NCBI GenBank assembly: GCA_947591475.1
Contig: CANQDE010000002.1
Span: forward strand, 62,001 to 126,000
Direction: 5' to 3'
DNA: 64,000 bases
Source of the DNA: an uncultured Alistipes sp.
GTDB lineage: Bacteria; Bacteroidota; Bacteroidia; Bacteroidales; Rikenellaceae
The position numbers were made by a program, and so were the translations under genes. The notes under the pieces were generated by a model that made no database searches, was not told the origin of the DNA, and saw only the letters and a program-made list of their open reading frames with translations. The first letter of the stretch is position 1; each line of letters opens with the position of its first letter. Below, in pieces: positions 44,095 through 53,653 of this stretch.

Positions 44095-44778
44095 TCAGTT
44101 GGCCACGCGGAAGTCGACGGGCAACGTATATTTTACACGTACGGTCTGATTGCGCTGTTTGCCCGGAGACCATTTCGGCGATTTGCTCAATACGCGGATG
44201 GCCTCTTCGGAAAGCGAACGGTCGGGCGTCTGGAGCACCTGAATGTTCGTCAGACGACCGTCCTTTTCGATGACGAACGTCAACGTTACACGACCCTGAA
44301 TACCGTTTTCCAAAGCAATCTGCGGGAAACGAACGTTGTCCTGCACCCATTTGCGGAACGTGTTCAGGTCGCCGCCTTGGAACGAAGGCATCGTCTCGGC
44401 GCGCAGGAACGGCTGGTCGTCCTCGACCTCCTCCTCTTCGACCGCTACGATCTGTTCGATCTCGGTGTCCTCGTCGAATTCGGCGAAGCTCATGTCGGTC
44501 TCGATTTTGGTGTCGTTGGTTACCACCTCCAGCAGGTCGGCGATCACCTTCACCTCGACCTTCTTGGGAGGTTCGGGCGGTTTCTGATCCTGACGGGTGA
44601 TTTCCGTGATCTGTTCTTCGACCGGACCGTAGTTCATGTCGATTTTTTCGATGCGGTGCTCTTTCGGCGTGTAGGCGAATGCCAGAATGACCAAACCGAG
44701 TGCAACGCACAGACCGATTTCAAGCAGAAGACCCCGCTTGTTTTGCAGGTCGGCTTTAGGCGATTTCTTGATTTCCAT
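44095..44778 (-). CDS. Energy transducer TonB
   Basis: 227 residues: a cytoplasmic start, one membrane helix (LEIGLCVALGLVILAFAY, 19-36), a proline/acid linker with KPPEPPKKVEV and EEEEVEDD, and the TonB C-terminal domain (FRKWVQDNVRFPQIALENGI...LPVDFRVAN). It passes proton-motive energy to outer membrane transporters such as SusC. No exbB or exbD is adjacent. A -7 box TATATTTG at 44926-44919 gives a leader of about 135 nt containing a GCATACG/CGTATGC inverted repeat. Confidence 0.9.
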   Translation of the reverse strand: MEIKKSPKADLQNKRGLLLEIGLCVALGLVILAFAYTPKEHRIEKIDMNYGPVEEQITEITRQDQKPPEPPKKVEVKVIADLLEVVTNDTKIETDMSFAEFDEDTEIEQIVAVEEEEVEDDQPFLRAETMPSFQGGDLNTFRKWVQDNVRFPQIALENGIQGRVTLTFVIEKDGRLTNIQVLQTPDRSLSEEAIRVLSKSPKWSPGKQRNQTVRVKYTLPVDFRVAN

Positions 44779-44980
44779 CTATCCTTATAAAGTTTTAATT
44801 GTTCAGGTCTTTTCCTTATAACAGGCGGCACGAATCATCCGGTCGATGATTCCTCGTTCACCCTCCCCCGCTCGTTCCGACACGCATACGGGGATGCGTT
44901 CGGAATGCGTATGCACCACAAATATAGAGATAAAAATCTAAAATCGAACCGCTCGGCACAAAAAAATCTTAAAAAATCGT

Positions 44981-44988
44981 TAATTTTG
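44981..44988 (+). promoter_or_regulatory. -7 box of rlmN
   Basis: TAATTTTG matches TAnnTTTG. The predicted start near 44994 leaves a leader of about 25 nt to the rlmN ATG. Confidence 0.45.
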
Positions 44989-45019
44989 TCTGCGAAAAGC
45001 CCTTTTTCCCAGAATCAGC

Positions 45020-46087
45020 ATGCAGCGCGAAACCTTGTTCGGGTCGGATATCGACCGGCTCGCCGCTCTTTGTTCCTCGGAAGGATGGCCCCGCTTCGTG
45101 ACGGGGCAATTGGCGCGTTGGCTCTACAAACGGCAGGTCGAAGATCCCGCGCAGATGACCGACTTGGCCGTATCTCGTCGGGAACGCCTTGCCGAGCTGT
45201 TCGCTCCGGCGCTGACCCCACCGATACGCGAAAGTCGGTCGGCCGACGGAACGAAAAAATACCTGTTTCGCACATCGGAGGGCCATTTTATCGAATCGGC
45301 CTATATCCCCGACGGCGAGCGGGCGACGCTGTGCGTTTCGTCGCAGGCGGGTTGTCGCATGGGCTGCCGATTTTGTGCCACGGGGCGTCAAGGCTTGCAA
45401 CAATCGCTGTCGCCGGCCGAAATCCTCAATCAGATTGTTTCGCTGCCCGAACGGGAGCGGCTTACGAATCTGGTATTCATGGGGATGGGCGAACCGCTCG
45501 ACAATACGGGCAATGTGCTGCGGGCGCTCGACATTCTGACGGCCGACTGGGGCTTCGGCTGGTCGCCGACCCGCATCACCGTTTCGACGGCGGGCGTCGT
45601 GCCGCAGCTGCGCCGGTTCCTCGATGCGACCCGCGTACATCTGGCTGTCAGTCTGCACAATCTGTTTGCGGCCGAACGAGCGGAAATTATGCCCGTCGAA
45701 CGCGCTTGGCCCATCGAGCAAGTGGTGGAAATTCTGCGCGAGTACGATTTCTCGCATCAACGTCGCGTGTCGTTCGAATACATCGTGATGAGCGGCCTGA
45801 ACGATTCGCCGCGTCATATTAAGGAGCTGTGCCGGTTGCTGAACGGCATCAAGTGTCGCATCAATCTGATTCGTTTCCACAAAATTCCGGATTCGCCCTA
45901 TTTTTCGCCCGATGAGGCGGCGATGATTCGTTTCCGCGATGCGCTGACGGCGAAGGGCATTCAGACGACGATTCGGGCCTCGCGCGGCGAAGATATTCAA
46001 GCTGCCTGCGGGTTGCTCTCGACACAATCTTCTTTACTCGAAAAGGTTGGTAGCGACTACAACCGTCATAAGCATAACGACCGTTAA
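45020..46087 (+). CDS. rlmN: 23S rRNA (adenine-2503-C2)-methyltransferase, dual-specificity RlmN
   Basis: 355 residues of the radical SAM family. The cluster motif is CRMGCRFC (Cys112, Cys116, Cys119). FMGMGEPLDN and ISTAGVVP-like (VSTAGVVPQL) segments bind SAM, and a C-terminal AACGLL Cys carries the methyl intermediate. It methylates A2503 of 23S rRNA and some tRNAs. Stop codon followed almost at once by a CGCTAATAAAA repeat end. Confidence 0.93.
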   Translation: MQRETLFGSDIDRLAALCSSEGWPRFVTGQLARWLYKRQVEDPAQMTDLAVSRRERLAELFAPALTPPIRESRSADGTKKYLFRTSEGHFIESAYIPDGERATLCVSSQAGCRMGCRFCATGRQGLQQSLSPAEILNQIVSLPERERLTNLVFMGMGEPLDNTGNVLRALDILTADWGFGWSPTRITVSTAGVVPQLRRFLDATRVHLAVSLHNLFAAERAEIMPVERAWPIEQVVEILREYDFSHQRRVSFEYIVMSGLNDSPRHIKELCRLLNGIKCRINLIRFHKIPDSPYFSPDEAAMIRFRDALTAKGIQTTIRASRGEDIQAACGLLSTQSSLLEKVGSDYNRHKHNDR

Positions 46088-46089
46088 TC

Positions 46090-46280
46090 GCGCTAATAAA
46101 AGGCCCTTTTATAAGGGCTGCGGGCCGAAGCCTCCGCCCGCGCCGCTTTTGAAAGCGGTTCCCGATGCGATAGAGCGATGCGATGCTTATCAAGACTTTC
46201 TTCGCTGCCGACCGTTTCTTTTGCCCAAAAACGGAGCGATCCGAAAGCGGCGTGCCAGTTAATGAAAAATTAATAAAAAA
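46090..46280 (+). repeat. Composite intergenic repeat: family B copy B5 with family C pieces
   Basis: CGCTAATAAAA (46090-46100), then hairpin GGCCCTT-TTAT-AAGGGCT (46102-46119) and the core GCGGGCCGAAGCCTCCGCCC. A second hairpin CCGCTTT-TG-AAAGCGG precedes GATGCGATAG. The tail CCAGTTAATGAAAAATTAATAAAAAA runs into the lnt promoter. Same part order as 23802-24025. Confidence 0.65.
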
Positions 46281-46285
46281 TTGTT

Positions 46286-46293
46286 TATTTTTG
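46286..46293 (+). promoter_or_regulatory. -7 box of lnt
   Basis: TATTTTTG matches the consensus. Five bases separate it from the GTG at 46299, so the transcript could begin on the start codon. Confidence 0.5.
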
Positions 46294-46298
46294 CGGAC

Positions 46299-47900
46299 GT
46301 GAAAAAGAGCCTTACAGTTCGTCGTCTGATTGCCGTTCTTCTGTCGGCTCTCCTGCTTTCGCCCGGATGGTTGTCTTTGAGCGGTTTTACGCTGCTCGCG
46401 GCTTTCGTCCCCTTGTTGTGGGTGAGCAATTCCTATGACGGGTCGCGACGCGCTTGGTGGGGTATGTTCGGTTGGGCCGCGTTGGCGTTCGTGCTGTGGA
46501 ACGTCGCCACCATCTGGTGGATTTGGTTCGCCACGCCCGTCGGCCCCATCGCTGCCACATTGGCCTCTACGACGCTCAATCTCTTCGCTTTCATGTTGTT
46601 CCATACGGTCTCGAAGTCGACCGGTCGGGGCGTCGGTTATGCCACGCTCATAGCCGCGTGGATTGCGACCGAATACGCCTATACGGTGAGCGATTTTTCG
46701 TGGCCGTGGCTCGTGCTCGGCAACGGATTCTCGCACGACGTGTGGGCTGTGCAGTGGTACGAATTTACGGGCGTTTTCGGTGGTTCGTTGTGGGTGCTGC
46801 TCTGCAACATCGCGTTTTTCGAGGTATGGCGCGAGTGGCGCCGTATGGCACGATGGATCGTCGCCGGTTGCGTCGTGGCCCTGCCGATGATCGGTTCGTC
46901 GGTCATCTGGCTCCGTGAGGGACGGCGGACGGCGGAACGATCCGTTGCGGTGAGCATCATTCAGCCGAATGTCGATTGCTATGAAAAGTTCAGCGGCGAC
47001 GAGGAGGCGCAGGAGGAGAACATCCACGATTTGTTGGCCGAAGTCCCTGCCGAGGCGGAGTTCATCCTGCTTCCCGAAACCGCCGTGCCCGGGTATTACC
47101 GTGAGCCGGAGCTTACCGACGTCTATTTTCCCGACGGGGGGACGTCCGAAGTGTGGTTGCGGTTGGCCGATAGCCTGCGGAGCGCACATCCCGATGCGCT
47201 GCTCGTTACGGGGGCCAATACGATGCGTTTTTACGGTGCGGCGAAGATGACCCCGACCGCCCGCATGCGGGCCGGAACCTATTACGATTATTTCAATACG
47301 GCCGTCGGTCTCGACAGCACGGGCCGCGTGCAGATTCATCACAAGGGCCGGTTGGTCATCGGCGTCGAGAACACGCCCACGTGGGTGTTCGATGCGTTGC
47401 GGTTCTTGGTCATCGACCTCGGCGGCACGCTCGGACAAATCGGCAAGGGCGAGCACGGCACCGCTTTCGAACACAACGGCGTGCGGATGGGGCCGGCTAT
47501 CTGTTACGAAGGCCTTTACGGCGATTTCTTCGGCGATTTCGTGCGGCGCGGCGCGCAGTTCATGGCCATCGTCTCGAACGACGGTTGGTGGGGCGATACG
47601 CCCGGGTATCGTCATCTGTTCACGATTTCGCGGCTGCGGGCCATCGAACACCGGCGGGCTATCGCTCGCTCGGCCAATACGGGCCGTTCGGGATTCATTT
47701 CGCCCCGCGGCGATGTGGGCGAGACCCTCGGTTGGGAAGAACGCGGTGTCCTGACGGCCCGTGTTCCGCTCGAAACCCGCACGACCGTCTACACCCGCTA
47801 CGGCGACTACATAGCCCGCATCGCCGTCTTCCTGATGGTGCTGTGCGTACTCTACGCCGTCGTCTACCGAGTCAAACGCAAAAATCACCTCGTACCCTAA
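46299..47900 (+). CDS. lnt: Apolipoprotein N-acyltransferase
   Basis: About 533 residues. Start taken as GTG at 46299 (VKKSLTVRRLIAVLL...), since a TTG at 46281 would lie inside the promoter. Six or so membrane helices fill the first 200 residues; a nitrilase-fold domain follows with the catalytic Glu in LLPETAVPG, Lys in HHKGRLVIG and Cys in PAICYEGLYG. It adds the third acyl chain to lipoproteins in the inner membrane. folC follows 14 bp later, likely in the same mRNA. Confidence 0.92.
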   Translation: MKKSLTVRRLIAVLLSALLLSPGWLSLSGFTLLAAFVPLLWVSNSYDGSRRAWWGMFGWAALAFVLWNVATIWWIWFATPVGPIAATLASTTLNLFAFMLFHTVSKSTGRGVGYATLIAAWIATEYAYTVSDFSWPWLVLGNGFSHDVWAVQWYEFTGVFGGSLWVLLCNIAFFEVWREWRRMARWIVAGCVVALPMIGSSVIWLREGRRTAERSVAVSIIQPNVDCYEKFSGDEEAQEENIHDLLAEVPAEAEFILLPETAVPGYYREPELTDVYFPDGGTSEVWLRLADSLRSAHPDALLVTGANTMRFYGAAKMTPTARMRAGTYYDYFNTAVGLDSTGRVQIHHKGRLVIGVENTPTWVFDALRFLVIDLGGTLGQIGKGEHGTAFEHNGVRMGPAICYEGLYGDFFGDFVRRGAQFMAIVSNDGWWGDTPGYRHLFTISRLRAIEHRRAIARSANTGRSGFISPRGDVGETLGWEERGVLTARVPLETRTTVYTRYGDYIARIAVFLMVLCVLYAVVYRVKRKNHLVP

Positions 47901-47914
47901 AATATCCGTTCGTT

Positions 47915-49219
47915 ATGAACTACTCCCAAACGCTCGATTTCCTCTTTACGTCGCTGCCCGCATTCGAAACGAAGGGCGCTTCGGCCTACAAACCCGGTCT
48001 GGAACGAATCGCCGCGTTCTGTAAGGCGATGGGCAATCCGCAACGCAACTTCTTCACGATCCATGTGGCGGGCACCAACGGCAAGGGTTCCGTGTCGCAT
48101 CTGCTCGCATCGGTCTTGCAGCAGGCGGGCTATCGCACGGGCCTCTATACGTCGCCCCATTTGCTGGATTTCCGCGAACGGATTCGCGTCGACGGCGAGA
48201 TGATTCCGAAGCAAAAGGTCGTGAACTTCGTCGACAAGTACCACGACAAGATGGTCGAAGCGGGGCTGTCGTTTTTCGAAATGACCACGGCCATGGCATT
48301 CGATTACTTCGCCCAGAGCGATGTCGAGGTGGCAGTAATCGAAACGGGTTTGGGCGGACGGTTGGATGCGACGAACATCATCGTGCCGGTGTTGAGCATC
48401 GTTACCAATGTCGGGCTGGAGCACACCGATTTGTTGGGCGATACGTTGCAGAAAATCGCCGCCGAAAAGGGCGGCATCATCAAAAAGAGCATTCCGGTGG
48501 TCGTTGGCGAGGAGGATGTGCGTTACAATGCGGTCTTCGAACAGCTGGCCGCTGCGAACAAATCGAAAGTGATCTATGCCCAACGGGAGGTGCTGTGCGA
48601 GGAACAGACCCACGATGCGGAGAGCGGCCGGCAGCATTTCCGGTTGCGCCGCGTGCGCGACGGGCGGGTTTTCGATTTGGAGCTCGACCTTGCGGGCGAT
48701 TACCAGCGGCAGAACATCATCACGGCGACGGCGGCCATCGATTTTCTGCATGAGGAGACCCCGTTGACCATTTCGCGCCGTGCGTTCATCGCCGGCGTAC
48801 ACGATGCTGCGGCCAATACGTCGTTGCTCGGACGGTGGCAAAAACTCGCCGATTCACCGCTGACGGTGTGCGATACGGGCCACAATGCCCACGGCCTTGC
48901 CCGTGTGGCCGAGCAACTCAAAAAGACACCGTATAATAAATTATATTGCGTCATCGGATTCGTGCGCGACAAGGATTTGGCGCATATTCTGCCCTTGTTG
49001 CCGCACGATGCGCATTATTTCTTCACGCAGGCTCAGACTTCGCGGGCTCTTCCGGCCGACGAACTGGCCGCCAAGGCGGCTATCTACGGATTGCAGGGCG
49101 AAGCGGTCGCATCGGTCGCCGAGGCAATCCGGCGGGCTCGGGAACTGGCTGGCCCCGATGACATGATTTTCATCGGCGGCAGTACCTACGTCGTCGCCGA
49201 AGCTCCTTTGTCGGAATAG
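47915..49219 (+). CDS. folC: Dihydrofolate synthase / folylpolyglutamate synthase
   Basis: 434 residues from the ATG at 47915. Mur-ligase-type enzyme: P-loop HVAGTNGKGSVSHLLA, LYTSPHLLDFRERI, VIETGLGGRLDATN and the C-terminal GFVRDKDL and GSTYVVAE. It adds glutamate to dihydropteroate and extends folate polyglutamate tails. It follows lnt in the same direction and converges on the CE7 esterase. Confidence 0.92.
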   Translation: MNYSQTLDFLFTSLPAFETKGASAYKPGLERIAAFCKAMGNPQRNFFTIHVAGTNGKGSVSHLLASVLQQAGYRTGLYTSPHLLDFRERIRVDGEMIPKQKVVNFVDKYHDKMVEAGLSFFEMTTAMAFDYFAQSDVEVAVIETGLGGRLDATNIIVPVLSIVTNVGLEHTDLLGDTLQKIAAEKGGIIKKSIPVVVGEEDVRYNAVFEQLAAANKSKVIYAQREVLCEEQTHDAESGRQHFRLRRVRDGRVFDLELDLAGDYQRQNIITATAAIDFLHEETPLTISRRAFIAGVHDAAANTSLLGRWQKLADSPLTVCDTGHNAHGLARVAEQLKKTPYNKLYCVIGFVRDKDLAHILPLLPHDAHYFFTQAQTSRALPADELAAKAAIYGLQGEAVASVAEAIRRARELAGPDDMIFIGGSTYVVAEAPLSE

Positions 49220-49233
49220 TTTCTGCCTGCGAG

Positions 49234-50544
49234 TTATTTCAGATGCCGCTGAATCCAGTCTAAATGACCGCGCTCGGTGGCTTCGGAGGTCCAATGCTCG
49301 TTGATGGGAGTAATCAAAGCCTCTTTGGGACAAGTCAATGTATTGTAGACGGCGTAACTGGTCGTAGGCGGGCAGGTGTCGTCGTTGAATCCCCAAGTCA
49401 GATAGGTGTCGGCCTTGACGAACCGAGCGAAATTCACGACGTCGTAATAGGCCATTGTGCGCAATTTTTCGGGCGTATCCATCCCCGCAACGCGGAAAAA
49501 GTGCGGGTAACCGCCGGCCCGACCGGCCTTGTAACCGGCCATGTCGGCCAATGCCGGATGATTCGCGACGCAAGCCGTAACCCGATCGTCCAATCCGGCC
49601 GTGATGATCGACAACGCGCCACCCTGACTGCCGCCCTGCACGATGACGTTGCGGCCGTCCCATTCGGGCAGCGAGGTCAACAGGTCGATGGCCCGCACGC
49701 AAGCCAAATAGACCCGCTTCATGTAGTAATTATCGCGATTGTCCAAGCCGTTCATCAAATAACCGTTTTCTCGGCCGCTGAAAGCATTGCTAATTTCTTT
49801 GAAGGTTTCGGCGGAAAGCGTCGGATTCAATCCGTGAATCTCGATTTCGAACCGGATCATCCCCGCTTCGGCATAGTATTGGTGGCGCAGCGGTTCTTTG
49901 ATGGTCTTGATGCCGGCCCCGGGAGGACACAACACCACCGGACAACTTTCGGGTTGGGCGTTCTTCGGATAGAACAGATAACCGTAGATGGCCTGTCCGC
50001 GATTATTCAGCAAAAGTTTGACTAAATAACAGTCGATTGCATCGGTGCAGTATTCGGGGGCGAGCGTCTTCGTATAGGTCAACGGAAAGCGGGCCGCTTC
50101 GGCCTTGTTGGCCTCCCAGAACGCTTCGAAATCATCGGGCAGGCTCGTGTACGGCTCGATTTTTTCGGGCGAAAATCCCACTTTGATGTGGTGGCGATAG
50201 CTCTTTCCGTCCACCTCGGCGGTCAGACGGCAATCGCGGAACCCGGGCTGCTTCATCGTACCGAGCGGGATGACGGCACGACCGTTTTTCAGCACTACGG
50301 AACCCGACGTTTCGGCCGGCATCATGTCGCCGCCGATTGCATAATTGACGGTTACGCCGTCTTGCGGGATGCCGTATTTGTAGAATTGCACCTCGACGGA
50401 GGCTTTTTCACCGGTCGCATAGAGCCAATCGGCATGGTCGGGGACGGTTACCCACAATACGTCGCTTCGGTAGGGGTAATTTTCGGCTCGAACAGATAGA
50501 AGCCCCGCGGTCAACAACCCGAGAGCAAGCAGGAATCGTTTCAT
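49234..50544 (-). CDS. CE7-type acetyl esterase (acetylxylan esterase family), secreted
   Basis: About 436 residues from the ATG at 50544, which starts a signal peptide ending VRAE; longer upstream extensions would run through the rpoD terminator. An N-terminal beta-sandwich of about 110 residues precedes the alpha/beta hydrolase. The nucleophile is in QGGSQGGAL, the acid in WGFNDDTCPP and the His in ERGHLDW. CE7 enzymes remove acetyl groups from xylo-oligosaccharides and other small esters. No xylan genes adjoin, so substrate is open. Confidence 0.85.
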   Translation of the reverse strand: MKRFLLALGLLTAGLLSVRAENYPYRSDVLWVTVPDHADWLYATGEKASVEVQFYKYGIPQDGVTVNYAIGGDMMPAETSGSVVLKNGRAVIPLGTMKQPGFRDCRLTAEVDGKSYRHHIKVGFSPEKIEPYTSLPDDFEAFWEANKAEAARFPLTYTKTLAPEYCTDAIDCYLVKLLLNNRGQAIYGYLFYPKNAQPESCPVVLCPPGAGIKTIKEPLRHQYYAEAGMIRFEIEIHGLNPTLSAETFKEISNAFSGRENGYLMNGLDNRDNYYMKRVYLACVRAIDLLTSLPEWDGRNVIVQGGSQGGALSIITAGLDDRVTACVANHPALADMAGYKAGRAGGYPHFFRVAGMDTPEKLRTMAYYDVVNFARFVKADTYLTWGFNDDTCPPTTSYAVYNTLTCPKEALITPINEHWTSEATERGHLDWIQRHLK

Positions 50545-50598
50545 CTTTTTGGAAAATTCGGTTTCTCTTTTGACAAGATACGAAAAAACAGGGGAAAT

Positions 50599-50631
50599 AA
50601 AAAATTCCGTCCGGCAAGGACGGAATTTTTT
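50599..50631 (-). terminator. Bidirectional terminator after rpoD
   Basis: Arms AAAAAATTCCGTCC (50599-50612) and GGACGGAATTTTTT (50618-50631) pair over 14 bp with a 5-base loop and give U runs on both strands. It lies 24 bp after the rpoD stop. Confidence 0.8.
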
Positions 50632-50654
50632 GATAAGGGTCATGCGAATAAAAA

Positions 50655-51515
50655 TCAACCGAGGTAGGATTTCAGCAGCTTCGACCGCGACGAATGGCGC
50701 AATCGACGGATTGCTTTCTCCTTGATTTGACGAACGCGCTCGCGGGTCAGGTCGAACTTTTCGCCGATCTCCTCCAACGTCATCTCCGAACATCCGATGC
50801 CGAAGAAATACTTGATGATGTCGCGTTCGCGTTCCGTCAAGGTTTCCAAAGCGCGGTCGACCTCCGTTGAGAGCGATTCGTTGATTAACCCGCGGTCGGC
50901 ATTCGGCGAGTCGGGATTTACCAGCACGTCGAGCAGCGAGTTGTCCTCGCCGTCGGCGAACGGCGCATCCACCGAAACATGCCGACCGGCCACGCGCAAC
51001 GTATCGGTTACCTTGTCGCGCGGAAGCGACAGTTCCGAAGCCAGTTCGTCCGGCGACGGCGTGCGCTCGTGCTCCTGTTCGAAACGGGCGAACGCCTTGT
51101 TGATTTTGTTCAGCGATCCGACCTGATTGAGCGGCAGGCGCACGATGCGCGACTGCTCGGCCAAAGCCTGCAAAATCGACTGACGAATCCACCACACGGC
51201 GTAGGAGATGAATTTGAAACCGCGCGTTTCATCGAACTTTTCCGCCGCCTTGATGAGGCCGAGGTTGCCTTCGTTGATGAGGTCGGGCAGGCTCAGTCCT
51301 TGGTTCTGGTACTGCTTGGCCACCGAGACCACGAAACGCAGATTGGCCTTCGTGAGCTTTTCGAGCGCTTCTTGGTCGCCTTTTTTGATTCGTTGGGCGA
51401 GTTCCACCTCCTCCTCGACCGTGATGAGCTCCTCCTTGCCGATCTCCTGCAAGTATTTGTCCAACGAAGCGCTCTCGCGGTTGGTGATGGATTTCGTAAT
51501 TTTTAACTGTCGCAT
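50655..51515 (-). CDS. rpoD: Primary sigma factor RpoD/SigA (short Bacteroidetes type)
   Basis: 286 residues. Region 1.2 ([21 protein letters not shown]), region 2 ([39 protein letters not shown]), region 3 and region 4 ([34 protein letters not shown]) are all present, without the long region 1.1 and spacer of E. coli RpoD. It directs RNA polymerase to housekeeping promoters, consistent with the TAnnTTTG boxes in this window. Family C repeats lie 13 bp upstream of its ATG. Confidence 0.92.
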   Translation of the reverse strand: MRQLKITKSITNRESASLDKYLQEIGKEELITVEEEVELAQRIKKGDQEALEKLTKANLRFVVSVAKQYQNQGLSLPDLINEGNLGLIKAAEKFDETRGFKFISYAVWWIRQSILQALAEQSRIVRLPLNQVGSLNKINKAFARFEQEHERTPSPDELASELSLPRDKVTDTLRVAGRHVSVDAPFADGEDNSLLDVLVNPDSPNADRGLINESLSTEVDRALETLTERERDIIKYFFGIGCSEMTLEEIGEKFDLTRERVRQIKEKAIRRLRHSSRSKLLKSYLG

Positions 51516-51528
51516 TATTTTATTAAGT

Positions 51529-51740
51529 TTTTATTAGCGCGGTAGAACGTTATTACGGTTCATGCCCATTTCTTCGCTTCCGGTGCGGTAAAACCTCGCT
51601 GCGGTTCGTTCCCTCTTCTTCGCTTCCGGCGACTGTCGCAAACGGTTCTTTGAACCGTGCGGGCCGCAGCCTCCGGCGGCGGAGGCCCGCCACTTGCGTG
51701 TCGTGCCATCCGCAGGCTGCGCCCGCACGAAATTACGCGT
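51529..51740 (-). repeat. Composite intergenic repeat upstream of rpoD: family C units and family B copy B6
   Basis: Reading toward rpoD on the minus strand: the B6 core, hairpin ACGGTTC-TTT-GAACCGT (51642-51658 on plus), then two tandem CCGGAAGCGAAGAA units and the end CGCGCTAATAAAAA at about 51527-51541. This places CTAATAAAA about 13 bases from the rpoD ATG. Confidence 0.6.
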
Positions 51741-51758
51741 CCGATTCGGCAATCGCCA

Positions 51759-53273
51759 TTACTCCACGAACGTATAGCTGGCGGCACGTCCCGTTCCGTT
51801 GCGGGTCGGATAGACCCCGTCGATCGTGCGGACTTTGTCCGTCATGCGCCGCATGTCGTCGAGCGAGCGGATCGGTTTGTCGTTGATGTACGTGATGACG
51901 AATCCCTCTTTGATTCGGGCACGGGCCATCAGTCCGTCGGCCTTCACGCCGACCACTTGCACACCACCGCGAATATCGAGCTGGCGGCACAACTTCTCGC
52001 CGGCGTCGGCGAATTTTCCGCCGAGCGTTTCGACTACATCGACATCCTCGCGCGTAAGCAACTCGGTCTTACCGGCTTTATTACGCAAAGTAACCTCGAA
52101 TTGTTTCATTTTGCCCGCTCTTTTTACCGACAAAACGATTTTATCGTTGGGACGGTGCTTGGCGATCTGTTCTTGCAGCGTCGAAGCCTCCGTGATTTTC
52201 ACGCCGTCGATCGCCATGATGACGTCGCCCTTGCGGATGCCCGCTTCCGAAGCGGCACCGCCCTCCACGACGCTGGCCACATAAGCGCCGCCGATCTCCT
52301 TGACACCGGCATCCTTGCCCTCGTCGCTATCGAGAAAATCCTGATCGACCGGACGGAACTGGATGCCCAGCAGGGCCCGCTGCACGACGCCGAACTCCTT
52401 CAAATCGACCACCACTTTGCGGACGATCGATTCGGGAATGGCGAACGAATAGCCGACATAACTACCCGTCTGCGATTTGATAAGGGTGTTGATACCCACC
52501 AATTCACCGCGGGTGTTGACTAACGCGCCGCCCGAATTGCCCGGATTGACGGCCGCATCGGTCTGGATGAACGATTCGATGCTGAAATCGTTCGGAATAG
52601 CCCCTAATTGACGGGCTTTGGCGCTCACGATGCCGGCCGTGATGGTCGATTGCAGGTCGAACGGCGAACCGATGGCCAGCACCCATTCGCCCAATCGCAG
52701 GGCATCCGACGACCCGAACGGCAGGGTCGGCAGGTCGGTCGCGTCGATTTTCAGCAGGGCGAGGTCGGTCGCTGCGTCCTTGCCGATCAGTTTCGCATCG
52801 AATTTTCGGCCGTCGTAGAGTTTCACGCGCAGGGTGGTCGCGCCATCGGCTACGTGGTTGTTCGTTACGATGTAGCCGTCGGACGACAGAATCACGCCCG
52901 AACCGCCTCCGCGACGCTCTTGATAACGGGGTTCATCGCCATCCGAACGGCCGCGCTGTTGCGGAAGACCGAAAAATTCGCGGAACGGGTCGAGAAACGG
53001 ATCGTAGCCGTAGCCCGATTGAGGCAGTTCGACTTTCTGCACGACCTCGATGTTGACCACAGCTTGCACCGCATTTTCGGCGGCGTAGGTCAGGTCGGGA
53101 TACTGTTCGGCTTGATAGGACGTAAAGTGCGTGCCGGCCGTCGGTTCGTAGGCGGATCGGCTGTCGACATAGGTTGCTTGTTGCTCCGATTTGTCGGAAA
53201 GGGCCCATGCCGTCGTACCGCCGGCTGCGGCGGCCACGGCAATCACTCCCAAAAATAAAAATGCCTGTTTCAT
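51759..53273 (-). CDS. degP: Do/DegP-family periplasmic serine endopeptidase
   Basis: About 504 residues from the ATG at 53273, which opens a signal/anchor (FLFLGVIAVAAAAGGTTAW). Protease triad: His in TNNHVADG, Asp in TDLALLKID, Ser in NPGNSGGALV. Two PDZ domains follow (VEGGAASEAGIRKGDVI and a shorter C-terminal GVKADGLMARARIKEGF). It degrades or refolds damaged envelope proteins. A minus-strand -7 box at 53532-53525 gives a long leader of about 245 nt. Confidence 0.92.
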   Translation of the reverse strand: MKQAFLFLGVIAVAAAAGGTTAWALSDKSEQQATYVDSRSAYEPTAGTHFTSYQAEQYPDLTYAAENAVQAVVNIEVVQKVELPQSGYGYDPFLDPFREFFGLPQQRGRSDGDEPRYQERRGGGSGVILSSDGYIVTNNHVADGATTLRVKLYDGRKFDAKLIGKDAATDLALLKIDATDLPTLPFGSSDALRLGEWVLAIGSPFDLQSTITAGIVSAKARQLGAIPNDFSIESFIQTDAAVNPGNSGGALVNTRGELVGINTLIKSQTGSYVGYSFAIPESIVRKVVVDLKEFGVVQRALLGIQFRPVDQDFLDSDEGKDAGVKEIGGAYVASVVEGGAASEAGIRKGDVIMAIDGVKITEASTLQEQIAKHRPNDKIVLSVKRAGKMKQFEVTLRNKAGKTELLTREDVDVVETLGGKFADAGEKLCRQLDIRGGVQVVGVKADGLMARARIKEGFVITYINDKPIRSLDDMRRMTDKVRTIDGVYPTRNGTGRAASYTFVE

Positions 53274-53653
53274 AGCTATTGACATGTTGTTGTTTGTTCC
53301 GTACGTTTCGGAACCGTCGACGGTTCAAGTTCGTTTTCGGTTCCGGATTGATTCGTTCAGAGGCAAATTTCAAGCATAGGCATGTGTTCGTTTTTTTGTT
53401 CGTATTCGATGGACTAACGCATCCGGTCAGCCGGTTAGTATGCGACAGGGTCGATTTTTTCGTCGGTATGGAGGTACGAAAGTCGTGCCGTTGTGCACTC
53501 GCCTACGAACATCTGTACCATTGGCAAAGATACAACAATAGTTATTACTCGTAGGAAAACGTCGAAAATTATCGGAAGAGATTTGTGATGATAACACGAG
53601 CCGAAATTCGAAAGAATCCCTATCTTTGTATTATTGATAAAAAATCATTCGAT
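53274..53653. promoter_or_regulatory. Divergent promoter region of the Do protease and alkaline phosphatase
   Basis: Minus-strand -7 box TATCTTTG at 53532-53525 (Do protease) and plus-strand TATCTTTG at 53621-53628 (alkaline phosphatase). The plus start near 53634 leaves a leader of about 20 nt and shows that the ATG at 53654, not an upstream one, is used. No gene or clear operator is seen between. Confidence 0.5.

Noticed and set aside
45861..47888. 675-codon minus-strand frame over rlmN 3' end and lnt
   Set aside because: No promoter, no domains; lnt and rlmN on plus have full catalytic signatures.
50188..50499. Plus-strand small gene within the CE7 esterase
   Set aside because: Lies fully inside a well-supported coding region on the other strand and has no recognisable motif.
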